Source: an uncultured Bacillaceae bacterium (GTDB taxonomy: Bacteria; Bacillota; Bacilli; Bacillales; Caldibacillaceae). Taken from it: a stretch of 7,407 bases of DNA. The position numbers were made by a program, and so were the translations under genes. The notes under the pieces were generated by a model. The model was not told the DNA's origin. It saw only the letters and a list, made by a program, of their open reading frames with translations, and made no database searches. This document shows, one piece after another, positions 1-6,421 of this stretch. Position 1 is the first letter of the stretch. Each line of letters begins with the position of its first letter. The DNA lies in assembly GCA_937951955.1 (NCBI GenBank), contig CALGAD010000136.1:1-7407 (forward strand). Reading direction: 5' to 3'.

Positions 1-2868
1 GTTTGGTGGTGGCAGATAAGTAAATACTCGCGGATCCTCTTGGCCGATCGTCCACATACCAACTCCTTTACAACCATAATTTTTTATAAAACCAAGAGTC
101 GTTATAAACCCTTCCAGGTCGCTGTTCCAGGCAATCGAATACTCCTCACCGTCGCCAATGTAGAAATTCCGCAACCAGACCCCGGCGTCCACCAATCGGA
201 TCCGAACGGTTTTCTCACCGACCCAGGACGGAACATTCACAATTGGGAAGTTATTGTAATCATTATCAATTCTAATGCCCAGGCCTTCGTCCGGATTAAA
301 ACCGCTATAAACCAAATAACCCAATTCATCATACGAATAAGGACGGTCCTCTTCTAAAGCAACATATTCCCGTCCATCAACAATCGCTGACACTTTCTCC
401 ATCGGTTCATAACGGTCGTTTGTAGCAATGTGCAGGCGATAGCAACGTATTCTTGTACCATTTGCATAAACGCCATGAGCACCCCTAGACAAAGAACCAG
501 GTAAAGAACCGGAATAATTGATATATTCAACAGCACCGACCAGGATTTTTATGCGGCCATTGTGAACACGAACGGTGAGAGTATGGCGATTTCCTAATCC
601 ATTGGCCAATGTTTCCGACATGGCCGCAGTCGCCAAGACCTGACTGGATCCGCCGCTTTCATAAACCAGTCGAACTGTTCGATTGCGATAGTTAAGCTGT
701 GCAATATAACCATTTCCGACCGTTCCAGGATTTCTCGCGTAAAAACGGATACCATAAATCGCATTTGAATCCAAGGCTCGAAGATCAGCCTCAATATGAG
801 CATTAAAAGAAAACTCGCGATTCAAGACCAACTGCGCCGATTGACTGCGAGCATCACAATAAACATGCGCGTCATCATTTCCAGACGCGGCAACTGGCCG
901 CCATGTTCCATTTGAATAACCGATATTTTGAAGTGGACCACGACAAGCCCCATCAACCGGATATGGTCCATTTGGTGCCCGGAAACCGGTAATCGCCCTC
1001 TGGTAATAACTCGTTTCCGTCAAATTTTCCACTTCTTGATCAGCAAAAGGACCAAACAAGTCTTCCCAAAAAATCGCCGGTCTAGGATGGCGACGGATTA
1101 ATTCAGCAGTCAGCGTTACTTCATCCGGCATATCTGCGTCCACTTTCGTAACAACACCATCAACAACGGATCCTCTCTTTTTGGGAACTTGAAGATTAAC
1201 GTTATATTCAACTTCTCCTCCGGACATTCCATGTTCAAAATCCCGACAGATTACAAACCCCATGATTTGAGCTGAATCTTGAGTAACACCAACTGTAATC
1301 GTATTTGATGTGCCAAACGAAAAAGTGCCGCAATCGAAAAAGTGATGGGATGGATTGACAAAAAACGGATACCAATCCGGAACATCCTCGCCAATGACAT
1401 AATCAACCCCGTTCACGTTAATCGGAATGCGGCAATTCAGATAAGGAAAATACACCGCTGCCACCAAGCGATACGTTCCAGGCGACGAAAGCGAAAACGA
1501 ATAAGTGACACGCCCATCCTGACCAATAGCACCGCTGGCCCGGACGCACGAATTCGTCGCTTCGTCGTAAAGATACTGGCCAGGTAACGTATTGTAACCA
1601 TAAAAGGTATAACCAGGCAGATCATCCTTAGGTTCCCAAACAGAATGAGCATCGCTGATATGTCCAGAGGTCGAGGTCGCCTCGGTCAATACCCTTTGAA
1701 TCCCGGTAAATTTGGCCCGTTGGTGTTTGGAATAGCTGGTGATGTATTCCGCGTTTCGATAAGTCCCCCGATAAACCACTTGACTGTTATTGTAAGGCAA
1801 CAGACGAGCAAAGCGAGCCTGAAAACGATCGTAACAATGCAAAAAAGTATATTCATAGCCCGACTCTTCATCATGGAATCCACAATACGGAATAAACGAT
1901 TGATCGAACCAAATGAACTCGCCCTGGTCGTTTCGTTGCCCGGCGTTATGCTTAAACAGGCCATTTTGCCACTGTAGCAATTGCCAATAAGCAATCGCAG
2001 TACCCAAACGGTCACGATTCAAAGACCACCGGCGACCGTATGCCGCATTTCCGATGAATGTCCGATCCGTAGGCAATACGTTTTTAACATGATCCAGGAC
2101 TTCCAAGAGCCACCAGACCGGCGTCGATGGCCCTGGTGCGGTATTTCCAGCCGAGAAATCATATGACATGATTTGATATTCATCCAGGTCGGCCTCTGCA
2201 ATGGTCGAATAATTCGTCCAGGCGTACCAGGATGGCTCGTATTCGCCGGTCATGGCATGAAGGTTCACGCGGATTTCTAAGCCGAGTGGCCTGCAAACTT
2301 CGTCTTTTACACGTCTCAAAAGGTCCCGGTATTTTTCCGGTTCTTGAGCCGACCGCGGTCTTGATGTAGTTTTCTCGAAGTCCATCTCAATCCCCTTGAT
2401 CCGTCCAGGAAACCGGTTCAAATAAAGCTCGGCTATTTTTTTTAATTGCCGAACAAAAGTGTCCTGTGCTCCATTCACATTATCGAGGATCGGCTCCACC
2501 CTGGATGGCTCAAAACAGACCATCTGCAACGACCATTTAATATCCGGATAATGGTCGACCAAAAAACGAAGTGAATCACGCATCCACCATCGAATGGCCG
2601 TCTCATCTTCATTCAGGACCGGATATCCCTCGCCGGCTTTATAGCTATAAATCGTACCGTCGGCATTTACACCGAAATCATGTAGGCCAACTCCGTAAAT
2701 TTTATCATGATGATTCATGAAAGCGAGCCAGAAATTCTTTTGATTGCCGCCCCAGTTTTTCCAGGCGTCCGGATTAAGGATCCGCCATTCACCTGGCGAA
2801 ACTTCGGTCGCGTATTCCGCAAACTGTGCATTAGACGGTTCATTCAAGGTCCATGAGATGAACTTCAA
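1..2868 (-). CDS. Tail-borne glycoside hydrolase family 18 protein with inserted beta-sandwich modules (partial, C-terminus off the left edge)
   Basis: The frame is open from a TTG at 2868-2866 to base 1, giving at least 956 residues with no stop; I read it codon by codon. Residues 1-281 look like GH18 of the YaaH/SleL type: strand near 57-66, strand 110-120, catalytic motif K158-G-I-E161-M-D163-F-E165, strand 197-206, MSYDF at 234-238, APGPSTP at 244-250, and FIGNAAYGRRW at 271-281. Residues about 404-550 look like a carbohydrate-binding beta-sandwich (GTYRLVAAVYFPYL). Residues about 600-815 look like a laminin-G/concanavalin-like sandwich. From about 897 the GH18 pattern resumes (GDGEEYSIAW, then GVGMWTIGQEDPR at 935-947). 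The family hydrolyses beta-1,4 N-acetylglucosamine linkages; YaaH and SleL act on cortex peptidoglycan. Its place at the end of the tail operon suggests cutting or binding host surface glycan during infection. The GH18 call is firm; substrate and exact domain limits are inference. Confidence 0.85.
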   Translation of the reverse strand, partial: MKFISWTLNEPSNAQFAEYATEVSPGEWRILNPDAWKNWGGNQKNFWLAFMNHHDKIYGVGLHDFGVNADGTIYSYKAGEGYPVLNEDETAIRWWMRDSLRFLVDHYPDIKWSLQMVCFEPSRVEPILDNVNGAQDTFVRQLKKIAELYLNRFPGRIKGIEMDFEKTTSRPRSAQEPEKYRDLLRRVKDEVCRPLGLEIRVNLHAMTGEYEPSWYAWTNYSTIAEADLDEYQIMSYDFSAGNTAPGPSTPVWWLLEVLDHVKNVLPTDRTFIGNAAYGRRWSLNRDRLGTAIAYWQLLQWQNGLFKHNAGQRNDQGEFIWFDQSFIPYCGFHDEESGYEYTFLHCYDRFQARFARLLPYNNSQVVYRGTYRNAEYITSYSKHQRAKFTGIQRVLTEATSTSGHISDAHSVWEPKDDLPGYTFYGYNTLPGQYLYDEATNSCVRASGAIGQDGRVTYSFSLSSPGTYRLVAAVYFPYLNCRIPINVNGVDYVIGEDVPDWYPFFVNPSHHFFDCGTFSFGTSNTITVGVTQDSAQIMGFVICRDFEHGMSGGEVEYNVNLQVPKKRGSVVDGVVTKVDADMPDEVTLTAELIRRHPRPAIFWEDLFGPFADQEVENLTETSYYQRAITGFRAPNGPYPVDGACRGPLQNIGYSNGTWRPVAASGNDDAHVYCDARSQSAQLVLNREFSFNAHIEADLRALDSNAIYGIRFYARNPGTVGNGYIAQLNYRNRTVRLVYESGGSSQVLATAAMSETLANGLGNRHTLTVRVHNGRIKILVGAVEYINYSGSLPGSLSRGAHGVYANGTRIRCYRLHIATNDRYEPMEKVSAIVDGREYVALEEDRPYSYDELGYLVYSGFNPDEGLGIRIDNDYNNFPIVNVPSWVGEKTVRIRLVDAGVWLRNFYIGDGEEYSIAWNSDLEGFITTLGFIKNYGCKGVGMWTIGQEDPRVFTYLPPPN

Positions 2869-3668
2869 AACTTAGACCCCCCTTCTTCCCAATGGAACAA
2901 TTCAGCAATTCCCCAAAAACCAATCCCGGTATCACGCATTACGCCATCCACCAGCTTATAAAATTCAATACGGATCCGATTTGAACCGTAGGCCAAACCC
3001 ATAAACACCTGGCGTCTTATCGGCAATTTCCCTTTACCAACAGAGATAACACGACTGGCCAAATTGGCCGGTTTCCCATCAACGGTGGCCACACGTTGAG
3101 TGCCCAGCAATTTAATTTCACTCCCAGGACCACCAGGAATATCAAAAATAAATTCACGCGTGTACCGTTTGTTCAAAGGATGATCCGGTTCATCCTCGTA
3201 GACCATTTCACCATAACCTGTTTTAAACGCTCCATAATTCGACGAAATCCGCAATAAATCAAACTCATTTTTTGCATAAAGAGTTAAATCAACTGCAGTC
3301 GTTACCGTCGGCTCATTAAAATTGGATTCAAAAATATTCGGAACCACAATCACTTCATGGCCACGACCGACAATGTTATAAAAACGGTTCTGGACGTTTT
3401 CAAAAACCCTCGGCTGATCCCCTAAGTAAACATCACCGCCAACAGCAGTAGAAGTTTCATCCAATGTGCCATATTTCGCTTTGAACCATTCGGACGTGTT
3501 CGGAATGGTCGCGGTTACTTGCTCGCCATCCTGCAATTGAAAATCGGTGACATGAACTGAACCCTGTTCCGCATTTTCCACCACAAAATCAATTTCAATA
3601 CTAGAAACTTTTTTATCTTTTGCTCCTTCAACTTTAGTGAAATATCGCGTCCAGGATTCTTTGTTCAT
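2865..3668 (-). CDS. Phage baseplate/tail structural protein of unknown fold, 267 residues, N-terminus duplicated from the preceding mini-gene
   Basis: I do not recognise a named family. Residues about 21-52 (VSSIEIDFVVEN, GSVHVTD, LQDG) match residues 20-51 of the 66-residue protein just upstream at 20 of 32 positions, so this gene begins with a copy of that module. The remaining 200 residues are rich in predicted beta strands (VQNRFYNIVGRGHEVIVVP, TTAVDLTLYAKNEFDLLRIS) and end in an aromatic stretch (GFWGIAELFHWEEG). There is no signal peptide or membrane segment. The ATG lies 6 bases after the previous stop; the only ribosome-site-like sequence is a weak GGGTGAT overlapping that stop, so coupled translation is likely. 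Between Tal and a tail glycosidase, a baseplate or receptor-binding role is the best guess. Confidence 0.8.
   Translation of the reverse strand: MNKESWTRYFTKVEGAKDKKVSSIEIDFVVENAEQGSVHVTDFQLQDGEQVTATIPNTSEWFKAKYGTLDETSTAVGGDVYLGDQPRVFENVQNRFYNIVGRGHEVIVVPNIFESNFNEPTVTTAVDLTLYAKNEFDLLRISSNYGAFKTGYGEMVYEDEPDHPLNKRYTREFIFDIPGGPGSEIKLLGTQRVATVDGKPANLASRVISVGKGKLPIRRQVFMGLAYGSNRIRIEFYKLVDGVMRDTGIGFWGIAELFHWEEGGSKF
2877..2886 (-). promoter_or_regulatory. Ribosome binding site that sets the TTG start of the GH18 gene
   Basis: The minus strand reads AGAAGGGGGG here, 8 bases before the TTG at 2868-2866. The first in-frame ATG lies about 50 codons further in, inside the barrel, so this strong site favours the TTG. 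It sits inside the last codons of the upstream 267-residue gene, and the TTG overlaps that gene's TGA stop, which implies translational coupling. Confidence 0.75.
3573..3599. repeat. Downstream copy of a 27-bp direct repeat (267-residue gene copy)
   Basis: Partner of the repeat at 3783-3809, with a single mismatch. It encodes IEIDFVVEN near the N-terminus of the 267-residue protein. The constant 210-bp offset nearly equals the 207 bp between the two start codons, which fits tandem duplication of a whole mini-gene. Confidence 0.85.
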
Positions 3669-3674
3669 CTTTCA

Positions 3675-3875
3675 TCACCCATCCAAAGACCAACGCATCT
3701 CCGATGGATGCCCGGTCCACATCGTCGCGATCGTTCCGCCTTGCAACATAATATCCGTTACATTAACAGAACCAGACTGGCAATTTTCCACCACAAACTC
3801 AATTTCAATCGCAGAAACACCGCGACTAGGATCCGGAACATCTATCTTACGGTTGAAAAAATTAAAAAATAACAT
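3675..3875 (-). CDS. Small phage tail-module protein, 66 residues
   Basis: A short frame starts at ATG 3875, 2 bases after the TAG of the Tal-like gene, with a GTGAGG ribosome site 10 bases upstream. An in-frame TGA lies three codons before the ATG, so it is not a simple in-frame extension of Tal. After a hydrophobic start (MLFFNFFNRK) it carries a compact module (IEIEFVVEN, GSVNVTDIMLQGG, WTGHPSEMRWSLDG at residues 23-66) that recurs at the start of the next gene. It ends in two tandem TGA codons. From memory, similar segments form the C-terminal end of larger phage tail proteins, so this may be a detached Tal tail or a small decoration subunit. That it is a real gene is supported by its ribosome site, tight packing and duplication. 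Confidence 0.7.
   Translation of the reverse strand: MLFFNFFNRKIDVPDPSRGVSAIEIEFVVENCQSGSVNVTDIMLQGGTIATMWTGHPSEMRWSLDG
3783..3809. repeat. Upstream copy of a 27-bp direct repeat (mini-gene copy)
   Basis: These 27 bases match 3573-3599 at 26 positions. The offset is 210 bp, and weaker similarity continues in register on the low-coordinate side (3755-3773 against 3545-3563, 15 of 19). It encodes the IEIEFVVEN segment of the 66-residue protein. Confidence 0.85.
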
Positions 3876-3877
3876 GA

Positions 3878-5365
3878 CTACTCATCCTCACTTAACGGAA
3901 TCCAGATAGGCTCTTCTTCCGTTCCATCTTGATATTTGAATTTCACATAAACGCCCACGCGGCCATTTCCGACCCGTAGGTTTTCTGTTGCCACTCGCAG
4001 ACTTAATGAATACGATTCGCGGTGTGCAGGATAAATTGTTTGCCGCAACGATTTCTTCACGCCAGGCTGGGCCGTCGCACGAAATGAAGCATTTCCGCTG
4101 TAGCCATTTTCCGCATCCAACTCCCAGCCATCGTTTGTCCAGTAATTAAAGCCATCATCACCACGAGAATTCATCAAATAGTTAAATACATGAAGGTTTA
4201 ACATTTCGTCCCGTTCAACCGCGTCCTCGGAGTACAAAAACTCGGCCCCTTCCTGGATCCCGGTCAACAAATCAGACAAGCTCGGCTGTTTAGATTCCAG
4301 CTGAAGTTCTGTATTCCAAGGCTGGATAACATTATACTTCCAGGACACGATCCGAGTCCGAACATTAATGCCGAGTTCTTTATCATAGACTAAAACCTCG
4401 TCGCCCAGGAAAAACTCTTCATGCGACATACCGGACAAAGCTGATAAATCAGCCGCTCTTAACACATAAGAGGACCGAGGACGAGCAAGGACCTTCAGAG
4501 CTTCCTCGCCGCGTTCCTTTAAGTGGTACGGATTCGTGAACCGCTCGTCTTTAGTGACCCGAACCCGAACCTTATCGGTAAAGGAAAAGTCGGTCAAATA
4601 CGGAACGCCATCATTCGCATCCGCGATTGACATGTTGTTTTTACCATACAGATAAAGTTTTGTGACCAGTTCCTCGGTGTCGTAAATCGCCTCGACTTCT
4701 TCCAGGTTTTTTGAATAGGCGATAGCCGCCCCGGATTTGCGACCAACTGGTTCTGTAAAATCAACCGTCATGGTATCGGTATTAAAATGTAATTCACCAC
4801 CAAAAAGACTAGGCAATTCATACAAAGCCTTTAAACGATTGGTAAACCCTGCTTCCAGTTCAAGTGTGCGTTCCCGAGTAATAGTCACTTTTCCGACACG
4901 CCAACCAGTGCCATCCAGGATGTCCTTCATAATGACTTCAGGCGTAGCACTTTCCCAACGAGCATGCTCCACTGGCTCAGCAAATTGTAGATCATACCAT
5001 AGAGCCTCCGCGTAAACTTCAATTTCAGCCGGCGACAACCCGGACCGTTTCACGCTCACACGACGGATGATATAAATGCTATTAACCAGCTGGACCAAGT
5101 TCTCATTAACTAAATATTTTCTCTTTTCGTCTTTCCAAGGCAACGTAAACGTAACCTGGTCAATCCCGTTGATTTCTTGCTCCAGGATGATATTGTCGGC
5201 ATTTTCCAGGACTGCCAAACGTCGGCGATTTTGATCAAGAATAACCGGCCTAGCTTGAGCTAGACGATTAAACAACGGTTTGACTTCCCGGGCACCCCGA
5301 CTGTTATATTTAATCCTTCCAAGCTGGTTATATCGCACAGAACCAAGCTGGTTATATTTATTCAT
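3878..5365 (-). CDS. Tal/gp27-like tail hub protein (prophage endopeptidase tail family) with C-terminal lectin-like domain
   Basis: A 495-residue protein following the Dit region, where siphophages encode the Tal hub that closes the tail tip. Residues about 38-360 match the 'phage minor structural protein'/Prophage_tail pattern: ENADNIILEQEINGIDQVTFTLP at 54-76 with a strand-rich hub, TPEVIMKDILDGTGW at 141-155, a DT-EELVTKLYLYG segment at 229-241 and the late FFLGDEVLVYDKELGI at 318-333. Residues about 390-490 look like a CBM4/9-type sandwich (NGYSGNASF, then SLRQTIYPAHRESYSLSLRV). I see no peptidase or lysozyme motif. The first 24 residues are three octads, KYNQLGSV, RYNQLGRI and KYNSRGAR. 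GGAG lies 8 bases before the ATG and overlaps the end of the preceding gene. Confidence 0.85.
   Translation of the reverse strand: MNKYNQLGSVRYNQLGRIKYNSRGAREVKPLFNRLAQARPVILDQNRRRLAVLENADNIILEQEINGIDQVTFTLPWKDEKRKYLVNENLVQLVNSIYIIRRVSVKRSGLSPAEIEVYAEALWYDLQFAEPVEHARWESATPEVIMKDILDGTGWRVGKVTITRERTLELEAGFTNRLKALYELPSLFGGELHFNTDTMTVDFTEPVGRKSGAAIAYSKNLEEVEAIYDTEELVTKLYLYGKNNMSIADANDGVPYLTDFSFTDKVRVRVTKDERFTNPYHLKERGEEALKVLARPRSSYVLRAADLSALSGMSHEEFFLGDEVLVYDKELGINVRTRIVSWKYNVIQPWNTELQLESKQPSLSDLLTGIQEGAEFLYSEDAVERDEMLNLHVFNYLMNSRGDDGFNYWTNDGWELDAENGYSGNASFRATAQPGVKKSLRQTIYPAHRESYSLSLRVATENLRVGNGRVGVYVKFKYQDGTEEEPIWIPLSEDE
5301..5357. repeat. Three 24-bp tandem units at the 5' end of the Tal-like gene
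   Basis: The 15 bases CCAAGCTGGTTATAT occur identically at 5319-5333 and 5343-5357, exactly 24 bp apart. A third, diverged unit (CTGTTATATTTAAT) lies near 5301. In protein this is an eight-residue period, Y-N-Q-L-G twice and then Y-N-S-R-G, at residues 4-24. Confidence 0.85.
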
Positions 5366-5370
5366 TCACA

Positions 5371-6408
5371 TCACTCCACAACAAGCCAAGGCGAACAATA
5401 GTGAGCACGCTGGAACAACTCACCACTCGCAGGATACGGATCCGGCATATTTCCAAACGGAATGTTTGTCGCTCGATAGCCGCCATAATAAGTGTGTGGA
5501 TTCGGCCTTTCAGCGAGGTCACGCAAAAAGGTAACCGCGTTAAATGACACCAAATTAATGACGCTTTGTTGTCCTAATCCATTCCAGTAGGCTGTGGTTC
5601 CATCATGCCGAGCAATCCAATAAAAACCAGGTTCTAACTCCCAGGATATATCAGCATAACCCCAGCCGCCCTCGGCAGGAATCGTTATTGTTGGACTTTC
5701 ATACAAAAGCCGGCCAGGACGCATAGAACCGTTATCTTGATAAATTCCGATCTTCACATTGACAGTAGAACTAGCATAACTCAAACTCATAGCCGCCTGC
5801 TTGAAACGCGTCTTTGTTGTAACCGGGAACGGAAACGCGTCAATGGTGTTCCCATAAACCAAAACATTAAAAGACGGGATGTGAGTTTCTACATTCACAC
5901 TACCGTCCGGATGAAAGGGATTATAATCACGACGGAAATGCGTTAAATAAGAGCCGGAAACAGGATAAAAGTGAAAAGTCCCTCCCGGATTATTGGCAAG
6001 CAAGGCCGAATATTGATCAATCCCAGACTGCAGGCTTTCAATTACCGAGGACCCGGCAGTTATGTGCGTAAAATCCGCTGTGATTTCGTCCGTTGACGCT
6101 TGCTGTTGATGGAATACCACCACACCATGAGCCGGAGAAATTACATAATCATTCGGATCCACTACCGAGCCATTCCGATAAATAATCGGTTCCGGCTCTT
6201 CCAACCAGCCACGAATTGACCCTTCATAAATGCGAAAACGTAAAGAAGGATCGTCCTGGTCATCAACCGGCCGCAATTGGTGACCTGTTGTTTGTGAAGT
6301 TTTCATATCCAGGACTAACTCAATTTTATTGACGGAATGCTGCAAACCACTCACATGAGCCGCCAAAATATCCTCGCTTGACAAATCGCGATAAGGTGTA
6401 ATGGCCAT
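5371..6408 (-). CDS. Baseplate or tail-fibre protein with a beta-sandwich domain, 345 residues
   Basis: I recognise segments rather than a named family. Residues 8-35 look helical. Residues 70-115 follow the phage minor-protein pattern of a named loop and 'Y-x-I-x-x-x-x-G-x-V-x-F' (IYRNGSVVDPNDYVI, GVVVFH, EITADFTH). Residues about 195-270 form a sandwich-like module (RFKQAAMSLSYA, VKIGIYQDNGSMRPGRLLYE, WELEPGFYWIARHDG) of the sort found in fibre and sugar-binding proteins. No enzyme motif is evident. An AAAAGGGGGG ribosome site lies 5 bases before the ATG, and the gap to the Dit stop is 13 bases. Placed between Dit and Tal, it is probably an accessory baseplate subunit or host-recognition protein; this is inference. 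Confidence 0.8.
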   Translation of the reverse strand: MAITPYRDLSSEDILAAHVSGLQHSVNKIELVLDMKTSQTTGHQLRPVDDQDDPSLRFRIYEGSIRGWLEEPEPIIYRNGSVVDPNDYVISPAHGVVVFHQQQASTDEITADFTHITAGSSVIESLQSGIDQYSALLANNPGGTFHFYPVSGSYLTHFRRDYNPFHPDGSVNVETHIPSFNVLVYGNTIDAFPFPVTTKTRFKQAAMSLSYASSTVNVKIGIYQDNGSMRPGRLLYESPTITIPAEGGWGYADISWELEPGFYWIARHDGTTAYWNGLGQQSVINLVSFNAVTFLRDLAERPNPHTYYGGYRATNIPFGNMPDPYPASGELFQRAHYCSPWLVVE

Positions 6409-6421
6409 ATTATCCCCCCTT

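Noticed and set aside
40..1977. Plus-strand open frames at 40-357, 1342-1587 and 1645-1977
   Set aside because: They are exactly antisense to the codons of the GH18 gene, lack good ribosome sites and encode sequences with no recognisable features. They are shadows of that gene.
354..2201. Minus-strand frames at 354-536, 594-803, 1437-1652, 1686-2015 and 2019-2201, which could suggest a broken gene
   Set aside because: All lie in one alternative frame of the continuous GH18 frame, which I read through from 2868 to 1 without a stop. There is no need for a pseudogene or frameshift.
3673..3675. Alternative ATG just upstream of the 267-residue gene
   Set aside because: It is out of frame with that gene and quickly loses the reading; the ATG at 3668 keeps the duplicated module in frame.
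3637..3909. Plus-strand 90-residue frame across the mini-gene
   Set aside because: It runs antisense to the 66-residue gene and both its neighbours' ends; the minus-strand gene has a ribosome site and a paralogue, this one has neither.
4737..5946. Plus-strand frames at 4737-5015, 5280-5534 and 5737-5946
   Set aside because: They overlap well-supported minus-strand tail genes and show no family pattern or ribosome site.
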